In this document: one piece after another, positions 48,894 to 58,532 of the stretch
How the letters are laid out: every line of letters begins with the position of its first letter
Numbering within the stretch: position 1 is the stretch's first letter
NCBI GenBank assembly: GCA_019637645.1
Contig: JAHBVH010000013.1
Location: forward strand, 65,397 to 129,396
Source of the DNA: Caldilineaceae bacterium
Lineage (GTDB): Bacteria > Chloroflexota > Anaerolineae > Caldilineales > Caldilineaceae
Reading direction: 5' to 3'
Length of the DNA stretch: 64,000 nt
Program-made: the position numbers and the translations under genes
The notes under the pieces: generated by a model
Databases searched by the model: none
Told to the model about the DNA's origin: nothing
The model's input: only the letters and a program-made list of their open reading frames with translations

Positions 48894-50801
48894 ATGACGC
48901 GCTCATTTCGGATTGAATCGCTTTTATCGGCTCGCCAATTTCTGGCTCCCCAGCTTGACGGCGAGTGGCTCTACTTTATCAGCGATATGGCTGGCCGGCT
49001 CAGCCTCTATCGCATGCAAGTGGGCGGGAGCTTGCCGCAGCCGCTGCTGCCGCCCTATGTCGCGCTGCAAAACCCCCACCTCATTGGCGGGAAAGGGGTT
49101 TATCAGCTGTTGCCCAAGTTGGGCAAGATCTTGATCATGTTGGATCAGGATGGCGACGAAAACTATCAACCAACGGTGATTCCCCTGGATGGTGGGATTC
49201 CAGAGCCGCTCTTTGGCGAACGCTTTGCGGGGCAGCAGGTGGTCTGTAGCTGGGTGGATGCGGCGCGTAATGTCGCGATCTTCACCGTCGATCCCCGAAC
49301 GGATCCGACCCACCAAGCCTTTTGGGTCGATCTGACCACGCTCGCGATCACCCCTGTGGGCCGGAGCATCCACGGCAACGCGCCGATCTGTGTCAGCACT
49401 GAGCCGCGGCAGATCATTCTGGCCGATTTTTATACCATGGGCGACACCGTTCTCTACCAGTGGAACACTGGGGCCGCGACGCGCGAGTTGCTCTATGGCA
49501 TTCCGCTCGAACAACGCACCCCTGGTCAAGAAGTGCCGTTAACGGGTTTTGCTGGTTGTGAATTTACCCCGGAAAAACAACTGCTCCTGATCACCGCCCT
49601 CTTTACCGACAGCTATGGCCTTGGCTATCTCCGCTTTGACACGCCGGAACAGGTGTTGCCCGTCACCATTCAGGGGTTGGTCCATCAGGGTGTGGGCGAA
49701 TTAGTCGATCTACAACATTGCGATGCCGATCACTATCTCTTGATCTACAACATTGATGGCTGCTCTTGGGCCTATGAAGGAGTCTTGGCCGAAGCCGAGC
49801 GCACCTTTACCATCACCCGCACGATTTGCGGCACTGGCGCGCTCCAAAATGGTGTGCTCGAAGCGATTACGCAAGAAAAGGCCACCGGCCGCTATGTCCT
49901 CTCCTTCTCCACGGCCACCGCGCCCTCGCAATTGTATCTGATCGAAGCCGATGATCAGGTGATTGCCCAAACAGAGGAGCGCCTGTTGGGGCTCGATGCC
50001 ACCTACTTGGCCGCGGGCGAAGATGCCGCGTACACCAGTCATGATGGCTTGCGTATCTCGGCGCGGCTCTATCTGCCCGCACCCGCGTTGGGCTTTCAGG
50101 GCAAGCGCCCCGTCGTCTTTTATATTCATGGCGGCCCCCAAAGTCAAGAACGGCCTGATTTTACCTGGTTCTCCATGCCGCTGATTCAGTTTCTCACCCT
50201 CAATGGCTTTGCTGTCTGGGTGCCCAATGTACGCGGTAGCACTGGCTATGGCCTGGAATATATGAAACGGATCGACCATGATTGGGGCGGGTTAGATCGG
50301 CTGGATCACGTGGCCGCGGTTACTTTATTGCGCCAGGATGCGCGCCTGGATCTGGATCGGGCGGGCGTCATGGGGCGTTCCTATGGTGGGTATATGACCT
50401 TGACGCTGGCCGGGCGCCATCCAGAATTATGGCAAGCCGCGGTCGATATGTTTGGCCCCTATGATCTTTTCTCCTTTATGGATCGGCTACCCGCCACCTG
50501 GCAAACCTATTTCTACCAAGCGCTCGGCCACCCCGTTGAGGATAAAGACTTTCTGATTGAGCGATCACCTAGCACCCATCTTCACCAGTTGGCCTGTCCC
50601 ATGCTGGTGATTCAAGGGGCCAATGACCCGCGCGTCGTCGAACAAGAGTCGAACGATCTGGTCCAGACGCTACGCAGCCAAGGCAAGTCGATCGATTACC
50701 TGGTCTTCGCCGACGAAGGCCACGATGTCTTGAAATTTCAGAACAAAGTCACCTGTTATCGTCAGATTACCGAATTTTTTACCACCTACCTCAAGCCATA
50801 A
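48894..50801 (+). CDS. S9 family prolyl-oligopeptidase-type peptidase
   Basis: A 635-residue enzyme with an N-terminal beta-propeller (about 1-370) and a C-terminal alpha/beta-hydrolase (about 385-635). The nucleophile Ser is in MGRSYGGYM (about 495), the Asp in IQGANDPRVV (about 577) and the His in DEGHDVLKF (about 609). VVFYIHGGPQSQERPDF is the oxyanion motif. It resembles acylaminoacyl or dipeptidyl peptidases, which trim small peptides inside the cell. No signal peptide is present. The ATG at 48894 follows AAGGAAGAG; the frame opens seven codons earlier. The sulfurtransferase gene follows after 18 bases. Confidence 0.9.
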   Translation: MTRSFRIESLLSARQFLAPQLDGEWLYFISDMAGRLSLYRMQVGGSLPQPLLPPYVALQNPHLIGGKGVYQLLPKLGKILIMLDQDGDENYQPTVIPLDGGIPEPLFGERFAGQQVVCSWVDAARNVAIFTVDPRTDPTHQAFWVDLTTLAITPVGRSIHGNAPICVSTEPRQIILADFYTMGDTVLYQWNTGAATRELLYGIPLEQRTPGQEVPLTGFAGCEFTPEKQLLLITALFTDSYGLGYLRFDTPEQVLPVTIQGLVHQGVGELVDLQHCDADHYLLIYNIDGCSWAYEGVLAEAERTFTITRTICGTGALQNGVLEAITQEKATGRYVLSFSTATAPSQLYLIEADDQVIAQTEERLLGLDATYLAAGEDAAYTSHDGLRISARLYLPAPALGFQGKRPVVFYIHGGPQSQERPDFTWFSMPLIQFLTLNGFAVWVPNVRGSTGYGLEYMKRIDHDWGGLDRLDHVAAVTLLRQDARLDLDRAGVMGRSYGGYMTLTLAGRHPELWQAAVDMFGPYDLFSFMDRLPATWQTYFYQALGHPVEDKDFLIERSPSTHLHQLACPMLVIQGANDPRVVEQESNDLVQTLRSQGKSIDYLVFADEGHDVLKFQNKVTCYRQITEFFTTYLKP

Positions 50802-50819
50802 AGTGGGCAGGAGTCTATC

Positions 50820-51674
50820 ATGCACTACACAACCTTGATCACCACCGACGAACTTGCGCCCCACCTGGGTGATCCAGACTGGGCTATCATCGACTGTCGG
50901 TTCAAGCTGGATAACGCGGCCGTGGGCCGTGAAGCCTATCTGGCCGGGCATATCCCTGGCGCAATCTATGCCCATCTTAATGATGACCTCTCTGGCCCCA
51001 TCATCCCTGGGCAAACGGGGCGACACCCACTCCCGACCCTTGAACAATTTGCCAAAACGCTTTCCCAGTGGGGCATTGATGAGCGGGTGCAGGTGATCGC
51101 TTATGATGACAATAGCGGTGTCTATGCAGGGCGTCTCTGGTGGATGTTGCGTTGGCTGGGCCATTTCAACTGCGCCGTGCTGGATGGTGATCTGCGCCAC
51201 TGGCAGCGGGAAGGGCGACCGACCATTAGCGGAGCGGAAACGCGCGCCCGTCGGCGTTTTCTGCCCTATCCCCAGCCTCACCTCCAAGTGAGTGTGGACG
51301 ATGTCGTCGCCAATGTCGCCGACCCGCAATTTCAACTCTTTGATGCCCGCGATGAAAAGCGCTTCCGTGGTGAAGTCAATGCGCTCGACCCGATTGCTGG
51401 GCATATTCCTGGGGCCAAGTCGGCCTTCTATGCCCATAATTTGGATGCCAACGGTAAATTCCTGCCACCGGAACAACTACGTGCTCGCTTTGCGGCCCTG
51501 CTTGATGAGAAACCGGTAGAAGAATGTGTTTTTTATTGTGGATCGGGGGTCAGCCTTCACCACAATCTGTTGGCCCTGGCCCACGCGGGCTTTGCCCCAG
51601 CGGCCAGGGTCTATATTGGTTCGTGGAGCGATTGGATCAATGATCCCACGCGCCCGGTTGCTACGGGTGAGTAA
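50820..51674 (+). CDS. Two-domain rhodanese sulfurtransferase (thiosulfate/3-mercaptopyruvate type)
   Basis: A 284-residue tandem rhodanese. The first, inactive domain has [12 protein letters not shown] and [19 protein letters not shown]. The second has [17 protein letters not shown] and [14 protein letters not shown], and carries the catalytic C240 in [13 protein letters not shown]. The CGSGV loop is closer to 3-mercaptopyruvate sulfurtransferases than to thiosulfate rhodaneses (CRxG), though the call is not certain. AGGAG lies eight bases before the ATG. It is probably co-transcribed with the peptidase and the DUF423 gene. Confidence 0.9.
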   Translation: MHYTTLITTDELAPHLGDPDWAIIDCRFKLDNAAVGREAYLAGHIPGAIYAHLNDDLSGPIIPGQTGRHPLPTLEQFAKTLSQWGIDERVQVIAYDDNSGVYAGRLWWMLRWLGHFNCAVLDGDLRHWQREGRPTISGAETRARRRFLPYPQPHLQVSVDDVVANVADPQFQLFDARDEKRFRGEVNALDPIAGHIPGAKSAFYAHNLDANGKFLPPEQLRARFAALLDEKPVEECVFYCGSGVSLHHNLLALAHAGFAPAARVYIGSWSDWINDPTRPVATGE

Positions 51675-51745
51675 CGAAGGCACTGACCCGTTTTCCGAAC
51701 CGGCTAGTGCTAGTTTCCCCTCATGGAACGAATAAGGAACTGACT

Positions 51746-52120
51746 ATGGATCGCATTTTTTTTATGATCGCAAGCCTGCTGGGCGGGTTGGGTGTCGCTT
51801 TGGGCGCTTTTGGCGCACACGCCCTGCGGACACGGCTTGCCGAAAATTTATTAGCCAACTATGAAACGGGTGTCCGCTACCATTTCTATCATGCCCTGGC
51901 CTTGGTGGCGGTTGTTGTGGCCATTCAGCGTTGGCCGCATTCCAATCTGCCGGTGATCGCTGGCTGGCTCTTTGTCGTTGGGATCGCCATCTTCTCGGGC
52001 AGCCTCTATGTGATGGCCTTTACCGGCCTCCGTTGGCTGGGCGCAATTACCCCCATTGGCGGCGTCGCTTTGATTGCCGGTTGGCTCTGCCTCTTGCTTG
52101 TCGCGTGGCGTAGTCGCTAA
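51746..52120 (+). CDS. DUF423 (YwdK/YgdD-type) membrane protein
   Basis: A 124-residue protein with four membrane helices. The family signature is complete: [20 protein letters not shown], then [15 protein letters not shown], and [20 protein letters not shown]. The ATG at 51746 has AAGGAAC seven bases upstream, while the frame opens 13 codons earlier. Function is unknown. The 71-base gap from the sulfurtransferase suggests one message. Confidence 0.92.
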   Translation: MDRIFFMIASLLGGLGVALGAFGAHALRTRLAENLLANYETGVRYHFYHALALVAVVVAIQRWPHSNLPVIAGWLFVVGIAIFSGSLYVMAFTGLRWLGAITPIGGVALIAGWLCLLLVAWRSR

Positions 52121-52156
52121 GCACAGCGCACAAAAAGCTATCTCGGTAAGACCGCC

Positions 52157-52191
52157 CAGAGCTGACAGGGTTGCAAAACCTGTCAGCTCTG
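52157..52191. terminator. ACAGG-family palindrome after the DUF423 gene
   Basis: CAGAGCTGACAGGG and its near-exact complement meet at TTGCAA. It lies 37 bases past the DUF423 stop and probably ends that transcript. Confidence 0.65.
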
Positions 52192-52226
52192 CCTTCCGAT
52201 TGGCTAGCATGCCTCAAAAAAGGCGT

Positions 52227-52256
52227 TTGACAGGTCAATTCCACTCATGCTACACT
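52227..52256 (+). promoter_or_regulatory. Promoter candidate of the sugar ABC operon
   Basis: TTGACA (52227-52232), an 18-base spacer and TACACT (52251-52256). Confidence 0.5.
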
Positions 52257-52623
52257 GCTTCCCATAATCGTAATACAGCTAAATAGTTAGAAATTTGCGG
52301 CGTCACCTCAAAGCTCGAAGGGGTGTTGACAGTCGATCCCCCATATGTTGTTCCCCTACTCTTTCCAACGTTGTTTGATTGAACCTTGCCGCCTTGTCGG
52401 CGCTTGGCAGCGGAGTGGCGACGAAACCTTCTGGTGCCAAGGATGGCTTTTCAAATTGCTTCTAACCGTAGCGTTGTTTGCCTGGCTAAGCAAGCGCCAG
52501 CAATGGTATTGTTTGTGACTTTAGCGCTGCCTGGCTTTGTTTCGCGCTGTTCAACAAGGCGAATATGCTGCTGGTTGAGTAGTTATTTTCCTTTACTCCC
52601 ACTGTGTTTAAGGAGACAGAACG

Positions 52624-54033
52624 ATGCAAAAGAGAATGCTAAATCGACAATGGACGCGGCGCGATTTCCTGCGCCTGAGCGCAGGCGCAACCGGCGTGGC
52701 CGCGCTCGCCGCTTGTGTACCTGCGGGCGCACCGGGCGCACAACCAAGCAATGCTCCTGCGGGGGAAGGTCCGGTTTCGATCAACGTCTGGACCGGCTGG
52801 ACCGAAGATGCGGCCACCAATATTGAAAAGATTCTGGACGGCTTTAACAAGTCTCAAGACGAGGTGGTGGCCAATCATGTCATTGTGCCGGAAGCCATGA
52901 CTCAAAAACTGTTGGCTGCGGTCTCCGCTGGTGATCCACCGGCAACGGCTGTCGTCTTTGGCGCGAGTATTGCCTACCAGCTCGCTGCTCAAAAGGCGCT
53001 CCTCGCGCTGGACGATGTCGGTAGCCCCGACCAAGTGGGAACCCTCCAAGCTTGGATGGACCCCGCCATCTGGGAACTGGGTATGTACGAGGGCAGTTTC
53101 TACTATGCCAGCATGTGGAACCAATGTTGGGCCATGTTTGTCAACACCAAGATGGCCGCCGAGCAGGGGGTTGATCTCGACAGCCCACCCCAGACCCTAG
53201 AAGAGGTCGATGCGCTCTGGGAACAGCTGACGACCTACGATGCCGATGGCAATATTGATGTCCTGGGTGGTGATGTCACTTCGACCACCATGACGACCGG
53301 GCGCTTCTTGGGGCAATTTGTTTCCGAAGATGGTACCCAAGTGACAGCCAATCACCCTAATAATGTGCGCGCCCTGGAGTGGGTGGTCAACCGTTGGGAA
53401 AAATTTGGCACTGAGAAACTAGCCGCCTGGAACGCTTCGCTGGCGGGCCGGGGCGAACGCTCTGCTGGGCAAGATCCCTTCCTCTCGGGGTTGCGTGCCA
53501 CCTTGGTGACAGGCCCCTGGCAATTTAACACCCTGCGTAACTTCAAACCGGCTGATTTTGAATTCACCGTTTGGCCTTTCCCTGGCCCGGCAGGACAAGC
53601 TGAAAAGGGTATGTATACCTATGGCGACGGCTGGATCATCCCCGTCGGTTCGCCCAACCCATCGGCGGCCTGGGATATTATTAGCAACTTGACCGGTGCT
53701 ACCGGCGACAAAGATGTCTACACCTCGCTCTTTACCACCTGGCTCTGTGTAAACGGACCTTCATCCCAATCCATGACGGAATGGCCGCTCTTCCAAACGG
53801 ATGTTATGGCGGCCTGCCCTGGCTACGAAGATGCCTTCTTGACGGATCTCTATGATGCGGACTACTACCTCTATCCACCCAAAATCCCGACCAGTATCTC
53901 CTATCTTGACCTGATGGGGGCGGAATGGGAGAAGGCGCGCTTGGGCGAAAAGTCGCCTCAAGCTGCGTTGGATTTTGTGCAGGAGACGGCCCAAAAGGAA
54001 CTGGATACCTGGATTCAGCAGAACCAGGGCTAA
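52624..54033 (+). CDS. Carbohydrate ABC transporter substrate-binding lipoprotein (family 1)
   Basis: A 469-residue sugar-binding protein. The N-terminus TRRDFLRLSAGATGVAALAAC combines a twin-arginine export motif (R12-R13) with a lipobox at C31, so it is probably a Tat-exported lipoprotein. Family 1 features include INVWTGWTEDAATNIEKIL (about 57-75), ASMWNQCWAMFVNTKM (hinge region) and TGPWQFNTLRNFKPADFEF. It is the first gene of an operon with MalG- and MalF-like permeases. AAGGAGACAG precedes the ATG. The sugar is not predictable; a nearby esterase and sugar-acid enzyme hint at a plant-derived oligosaccharide or uronate. Confidence 0.92.
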   Translation: MQKRMLNRQWTRRDFLRLSAGATGVAALAACVPAGAPGAQPSNAPAGEGPVSINVWTGWTEDAATNIEKILDGFNKSQDEVVANHVIVPEAMTQKLLAAVSAGDPPATAVVFGASIAYQLAAQKALLALDDVGSPDQVGTLQAWMDPAIWELGMYEGSFYYASMWNQCWAMFVNTKMAAEQGVDLDSPPQTLEEVDALWEQLTTYDADGNIDVLGGDVTSTTMTTGRFLGQFVSEDGTQVTANHPNNVRALEWVVNRWEKFGTEKLAAWNASLAGRGERSAGQDPFLSGLRATLVTGPWQFNTLRNFKPADFEFTVWPFPGPAGQAEKGMYTYGDGWIIPVGSPNPSAAWDIISNLTGATGDKDVYTSLFTTWLCVNGPSSQSMTEWPLFQTDVMAACPGYEDAFLTDLYDADYYLYPPKIPTSISYLDLMGAEWEKARLGEKSPQAALDFVQETAQKELDTWIQQNQG

Positions 54034-54060
54034 GGGTGCGCCCTTGGTCGGTGTGACCAG

Positions 54061-54093
54061 AGACCTGACAGGGTTTCCAACCCTGTCAGGTCT
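54061..54093 (+). repeat. ACAGG-family palindrome inside the sugar ABC operon
   Basis: AGACCTGACAGGGTT (54061-54075) pairs perfectly with 54079-54093 across TCC. It lies 27 bases after the binding-protein stop, where a hairpin could protect the upstream message and reduce permease expression. GTGCGCCCTTGG just upstream resembles the ends of the MITE-like elements. Confidence 0.75.
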
Positions 54094-54175
54094 TGTGCAA
54101 GTTTCGCTAAAACCCATCAAAGCCGCGTGTCCGCGGACTTTCATAGATCGTCTGAAAATCAACAAGGAGTCTCTC

Positions 54176-55072
54176 TTGGCTGCACCAACTGATCTCTTCC
54201 CGGCACAGCCACGGTTGCAACCCGAAAAAGCTACTTCACTGCGGCCCTGGTGGTTGATCAGTGGCTTGAGTAAATATGTCCTGTTATTATTTTTTGGTGG
54301 CTTCTTTATTTTGCCATGGGTGTGGATGATCTCCACTTCGCTGAAAAATCCAGAGGAATTGGCGGTCTACCCGATCATTTGGATTCCAGACCCTGTGCGG
54401 TGGGACAACTATATCGAAGCCTTCCGCCGCGCCGAGTTTTCGCGCTTTTTGTTCAATACGGTCTTGGTCGCGTTGCCGTCGGTCTTGGGCGCGGTCGTCT
54501 CAAATGCCTTGGTGGCCTATGGCTTTGCTCGGCTGCGCTGGCCCGGGCGAGACTTGCTCTTTGGCATGCTGCTCGCCACCTTGATCCTGCCGGGCTTCGT
54601 CACCTTTATTCCGCTCTATCTGATTTTTAAGCAGCTCAACTGGATCAATTCTTACTTGCCCTTGGTCGTCCCCACCTTTTTTGGCAATCCGTTTTTTGTC
54701 TTTCTCCTACGCCAGTTCTTTATGTCGTTGCCCGAAGAGCTAGCCGACGCGGCGCGGGTCGATGGCGCGTCGGAATTGCGCATCTTCTCGCAGATCATTC
54801 TTCCGCTCTCGCGCCCAGCCCTCGCGGTGGTCGCGCTCTTTCAGTTCATCAGCAGTTGGAACGACTATTTTGGGCCGTTGATCTACATCAACGACAAAGC
54901 ACTCTATACCATTTCGCTAGGGATTGCCAACATGCGCGCCAGCTATGGCTTCTCGAACTTTGCCTGGATCATGGCCGCAACCTGTATGAGTGTCTTGCCG
55001 ATTATGATTCTCTTCTTCTTTGCACAACGGACCTTTATCGAAGGTATTGCCCTCAGTGGGTTAAAGGGGTAG
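54176..55072 (+). CDS. Carbohydrate ABC transporter permease, MalG type
   Basis: A 298-residue permease with six helices. The EAA loop, which docks with the ATPase, is EELADAARVDGASELRIFSQ (about 189-208). IISTSLKNPEE-like MISTSLKNPEELAVYP and the end FFAQRTFIEGIALSGLKG are typical MalG blocks. The open frame runs from 53975, but a TTG at 54176 preceded by AAGGAG at the ideal distance is the only start with a good ribosome site. The gene stands before the MalF-type gene, the reverse of the usual order. Confidence 0.88.
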   Translation: MAAPTDLFPAQPRLQPEKATSLRPWWLISGLSKYVLLLFFGGFFILPWVWMISTSLKNPEELAVYPIIWIPDPVRWDNYIEAFRRAEFSRFLFNTVLVALPSVLGAVVSNALVAYGFARLRWPGRDLLFGMLLATLILPGFVTFIPLYLIFKQLNWINSYLPLVVPTFFGNPFFVFLLRQFFMSLPEELADAARVDGASELRIFSQIILPLSRPALAVVALFQFISSWNDYFGPLIYINDKALYTISLGIANMRASYGFSNFAWIMAATCMSVLPIMILFFFAQRTFIEGIALSGLKG

Positions 55073-55075
55073 TCT

Positions 55076-55990
55076 ATGGTCAAGCGACTCGGCATCCGTC
55101 AGTTAACGCGCAGCGAACGCAAAGCGTTGCGCAACGGCCTGCTCTTTACATCACCGTGGATTATTGGCTTTCTGGCCTTTCGGCTCTATCCCTTCTTTGC
55201 CTCGCTCTACTACAGCTTCACCTTCTATCCCATCCTGGATCGACCGCGCTGGGTGGGGCTGGATAACTATGTGAACCTCATGGAAGATCCCCGCTTTCTG
55301 ACCTCGCTCTACAATACCAGCTATTATGCGCTGGGCGCTGTCCCGCTGGCGACCGTGGTGGGGATTGGGCTCGCCATGTTGTTGAATACGAATGTACGTG
55401 GCCTCTCTTTCTTTCGGACGATCTACTTTTTGCCTAGTATTACGCCGGTCGTCGCTACCGCGATCGTCTGGCTCTGGATGTTCGATCCCATCAATGGCGT
55501 GATCAACTATCTCCTCGGCTTGGTCGGCATTGCCGGGCCCGGGTGGATGGGCAGCCCGCAATGGTCAAAACCGGCCTTGATCTTGATGAGTATGTGGGGC
55601 GTTGGGGGGGCCGTGGTCATCTATTTGGCCTCGCTCCAAGATGTGCCGCGTGAGTTGTTGGAGGCCGCTGGGCTAGACGGTGCCAATACGCTGCAAAAAA
55701 TTCGACATGTCACCCTGCCCATGATCAGCCCGGTGATTCTCTTCAATGTCATCACCGGCTTGATCGGGGCTTTCCAATATTTTACCGAAGCTTTTATCAT
55801 GACGGGCGGCACGGGTTCCCCCGCCGATTCGACGCTCATGATGTCGATCTATCTCTATCAGAGCGCCTTTCAATATTTCAAAATTGGCTATGCCTCGGCC
55901 CAAGCTTGGGCTCTCTTCTTGATCGTCATTGCCTTCACCGTGCTTCTCTTTCGCGCCTCGGGACGCATGGTCTACTACGGTGGCCGCTAA
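55076..55990 (+). CDS. Carbohydrate ABC transporter permease, MalF/UgpA type
   Basis: A 304-residue permease. RNGLLFTSPWIIGFLAFRLY is the standard first helix of this family, and the EAA loop is RELLEAAGLDGANTLQKIRH (about 194-213). FMTGGTG-type IMTGGTGSPADSTLMMSIYL follows the usual pattern. It begins three bases after the MalG stop, with GGGGTAG as ribosome site. No MsmX/MalK ATPase is encoded in the window, so a shared ATPase elsewhere is implied. Confidence 0.92.
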   Translation: MVKRLGIRQLTRSERKALRNGLLFTSPWIIGFLAFRLYPFFASLYYSFTFYPILDRPRWVGLDNYVNLMEDPRFLTSLYNTSYYALGAVPLATVVGIGLAMLLNTNVRGLSFFRTIYFLPSITPVVATAIVWLWMFDPINGVINYLLGLVGIAGPGWMGSPQWSKPALILMSMWGVGGAVVIYLASLQDVPRELLEAAGLDGANTLQKIRHVTLPMISPVILFNVITGLIGAFQYFTEAFIMTGGTGSPADSTLMMSIYLYQSAFQYFKIGYASAQAWALFLIVIAFTVLLFRASGRMVYYGGR

Positions 55991-56006
55991 GGCTACACCG
56001 TTGGAC

Positions 56007-56039
56007 AGAGCTGACAGGCTTTCAAAACTGCGCAGCTCT
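56007..56039 (+). repeat. ACAGG-family palindrome, imperfect
   Basis: AGAGCTGACAGGCTTTC and its partial complement ending AGCTCT; 17 bases after the MalF-type stop and before the esterase gene. Confidence 0.6.
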
Positions 56040-56091
56040 ATCTAAAATATCCGGTTACGTAAGTCAGCTTCAACAAGGATCAATCTACACT

Positions 56092-57144
56092 ATGACCCAA
56101 CTCTATCAAACGGCGGCCTATCTCAAAAGCCGCTTTCAGGCTACCGCGCGTACCCTGCGTTTCCAAGCGCAAACCGAAGCCGAGTGGCGCTTTTGGCAAC
56201 AAACCCTGCGCCACAAAATTCGCGAATACCAAGGCATTGATCGCCTCCTGGCCGCGCCCATGCAGCCACGCATTACCGAAACCGTGCCATGCGAAGGCTA
56301 CCAGCGGCAGCGGGTCGAGATCGACACCGAGCCCGGCGTGACCATGCCCTTTTATGTCTTGATCCCCGACAACCTCCAAGGCCCGGTGCCCGCCGTGTTG
56401 GCCCCCCATGGTCATTCTAGCGGTGGTAAATTAGCCGTCGCGGGCATTCGGGAAGATCCGCGGATTGTCGGCACCATTGACCAACATAACTATGACTATG
56501 GCGTGCAAGCCGTGCGCCGCGGCTATGTGGTCTTTTGTCCTGATGCACGTGGCTTTGGCGAACGCCGGGAATGGCTCTATGCAAAGCCGGAACAGATCTT
56601 GGATTCCTCCTGTCGCCAACTGGCCCACATGGGCCTGCCACTCGGCTTGACCGTGGCGGGCATGTGGACGTGGGACCTCATGGTCTTGCTCGACTATGTC
56701 CAGACCCGGCCCGAAACCGCTGGTCAGAAGATCGGTTGTATTGGCCTCTCGGGCGGTGGTTTACAGACACTCTGGCTGGCCGCCTTAGACGAACGGATCG
56801 CGTGCGCCGTGGACAGTGGCTACTTCTATGGCGTAGATGACTCGCTGCTACACCTCTCGGGCAACTGCGACTGCAACTATATTCCCCACATGTGGGAGGC
56901 CGCCGATATGGGCGATGTGGCCGCGCTGATTGCGCCCCGGCCCTTGTTGATCGAAAGCGCGCGCCAAGATCCCCTCAATGGTCCCCGTGGGGTCGATAAT
57001 GTGTTGGAACAATATGCGATCACTGAGAAAGCATACCAGTTATTAGATGTGCCCGATCGCCTCGCCATTGATCTATTTGACGGCGGCCACGTCTGGCACG
57101 GGACGGTGGCCTTCGAGTGGCTCGATCGCTGGCTCAAAGCGTAG
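56092..57144 (+). CDS. Acetyl-esterase/dienelactone-hydrolase-like alpha/beta hydrolase
   Basis: A 350-residue esterase of the acetyl-xylan-esterase-like (abhydrolase_7) group. VPAVLAPHGHSSGGK is the oxyanion region, IGCIGLSGGGLQTLWLAALD has the nucleophile Ser, and LFDGGHVWHG supplies the His. GYVVFCPDARGFGERREW is typical of the group. No signal peptide, so it acts in the cytoplasm, presumably deacylating imported sugars. The ATG at 56092 has AAGGAT 13 bases before it; the frame opens in the preceding gene. It follows the sugar importer by about 100 bases. Confidence 0.85.
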   Translation: MTQLYQTAAYLKSRFQATARTLRFQAQTEAEWRFWQQTLRHKIREYQGIDRLLAAPMQPRITETVPCEGYQRQRVEIDTEPGVTMPFYVLIPDNLQGPVPAVLAPHGHSSGGKLAVAGIREDPRIVGTIDQHNYDYGVQAVRRGYVVFCPDARGFGERREWLYAKPEQILDSSCRQLAHMGLPLGLTVAGMWTWDLMVLLDYVQTRPETAGQKIGCIGLSGGGLQTLWLAALDERIACAVDSGYFYGVDDSLLHLSGNCDCNYIPHMWEAADMGDVAALIAPRPLLIESARQDPLNGPRGVDNVLEQYAITEKAYQLLDVPDRLAIDLFDGGHVWHGTVAFEWLDRWLKA

Positions 57145-57261
57145 CACGGCCTGTGTGGCGGCGAAAACCTACCCTAGATGGTGGTTTTGCCGGTGCGAGT
57201 GGGCAGATTTTCAAAACCTGACCGCTTTGGATACCTATGTCAATGTCTTAGCTAGAACGAA

Positions 57262-58383
57262 GTGATGATGAAAATTACCCAGATTGAGACCTTTCCAGTT
57301 CAAGTGCCGATTAACCCGGCCCGCGCCATCCGCAGTGGCCGCGGCTATCACACCGCCTCCCCCTTTCTCATGCTCAAAGTACATACCGATGCTGACATCA
57401 CGGGGGTGGGGGAAGTTTCGTGTACGCCGGTGTGGAGTGGCGAAGATAACCGCACCGCGGCTCACTTTATTCAACAGATCCTCGCGCCCAACTTGATCGG
57501 GGAAGATCCTACCCAGATCGAGCGCTTGAGCCGCCTGATGAAACGGTTGTTGGCGAATAATCCCTTTACCAAAGCGGGCATTGAGATGGCGCTGTGGGAC
57601 ATCTTGGGCAAGGTCGCGGGGCTGCCGGTCTACCGTCTGTTGGGCGGGGCGGTGCGCGACTTTGTCACCACCAAATTTTCGGTTTCTGGCCTCGAACCCG
57701 CCCAAGCCGCCGAGGTAGCTGCCTGGGCCGTGGCCCAAGGTTTCCGCACCATGAAGGTCAAAGTGGGGATCGATCCAGAACAAGATGTGGCGCGCGTGCG
57801 CGCCGTGCGCGAGGCCATTGGGCCAGCCGTTCGCCTGGGCGTCGATGCCAATGGTGGCTGGTCGCCCCGCGTCGCCATTCAAACCATTCGCCGCCTCTAT
57901 GACTACAACATTTACTTTGCCGAACAGCCCGTGGCCGATGTCGATATCGCGTGGCTGGCCGATGTGCGCAGCCAGGTCGAAGTGCCGGTCATGGCCGATG
58001 AGAGCCTCTATTCGGTGCAAGATGCCATGGCGCTGGCCCGCGCCGGTGCGGCGGATATCTTTTCCGTCTATGTGAGTAAAGGCGGCGGCATTGGCGCTGC
58101 CCGCCAGATCGCGGCGGTGGCCGAAGCCGCGGGTTTGGTCTGCACCGTTGGCAGTAATCTCGAACTCGGCGTCGCCAGCGCCGCGATGATCCACTTGGCG
58201 ATGGCCACCCCAGCCATTAGCGCCGAAGAATTCCCCTGCGATATCTTAACCCCCTTCTTCTATGAAAGTGATCTCCTGGTCGAGTCGCTGCCCATTACCG
58301 CCGGGCGCGCTGCCCCGTCCGAACGCCCCGGTTTGGGGGTCGAACTGGATGATGACCAACTCCGCCACTATCGCGCAGCTTAG
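57262..58383 (+). CDS. Mandelate racemase/muconate lactonizing enzyme family protein, MLE-like subgroup
   Basis: A 373-residue enolase-superfamily enzyme with the complete catalytic set: K165-V-K167 (MKVKVG), metal ligands D195 (VDANGG), E221 (AEQP) and D246 (MADES), and the opposite base K273 (VSKGGG). Lys on both sides of the barrel defines the MLE subgroup, which covers muconate cycloisomerases, dipeptide epimerases and N-succinylamino-acid racemases. IHLAMATPAI and the sugar-importer context allow other acids. The start is ATG 57262 or 57268, both with weak ribosome sites. The enzyme at 1067 belongs to another branch, so the two are not duplicates. Confidence 0.88.
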   Translation: MMMKITQIETFPVQVPINPARAIRSGRGYHTASPFLMLKVHTDADITGVGEVSCTPVWSGEDNRTAAHFIQQILAPNLIGEDPTQIERLSRLMKRLLANNPFTKAGIEMALWDILGKVAGLPVYRLLGGAVRDFVTTKFSVSGLEPAQAAEVAAWAVAQGFRTMKVKVGIDPEQDVARVRAVREAIGPAVRLGVDANGGWSPRVAIQTIRRLYDYNIYFAEQPVADVDIAWLADVRSQVEVPVMADESLYSVQDAMALARAGAADIFSVYVSKGGGIGAARQIAAVAEAAGLVCTVGSNLELGVASAAMIHLAMATPAISAEEFPCDILTPFFYESDLLVESLPITAGRAAPSERPGLGVELDDDQLRHYRAA

Positions 58384-58423
58384 CCAGCGCTAGGACTTGC
58401 GGATGATGATTGGTCTGTCATCG

Positions 58424-58506
58424 GAGCCCTGACAGGGACTTTGGTTGGCGGTTGTGGGCACCAAAGAGCCAACCAGATGACATCGGTTGAAACCCTGTCA
58501 GGGCTC
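58424..58506. repeat. Nested inverted repeat of the ACAGG family
   Basis: GAGCCCTGACAGGG (58424-58437) pairs with CCCTGTCAGGGCTC (58493-58506). Inside, TGGTTGGC pairs with GCCAACCA. It lies between the MLE-like gene and the promoter of the CHAT/nSTAND pair. The rest of 58384-58736 holds only that promoter. Confidence 0.75.
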
Positions 58507-58532
58507 GTTTTGCGTTCATTTCCAGAAAATCG

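Larger units (their letters stand above)
52121..52623. other. Intergenic region before the sugar ABC operon
   Basis: These 503 bases contain a palindrome (52157-52191), a likely promoter (52227-52256) and about 370 bases of leader. A second TTGACA at 52329-52334 lacks a good -10 box. A 146-codon plus-strand frame across 52386-52826 is not called: no ribosome site or family motif, and it runs into the next gene. Confidence 0.6.

Noticed and set aside
57235..58194. A 319-codon minus-strand frame opposite the MLE-like gene.
   Set aside because: Low-complexity His/Asp/Gly product without motifs; complement of a well-supported gene.
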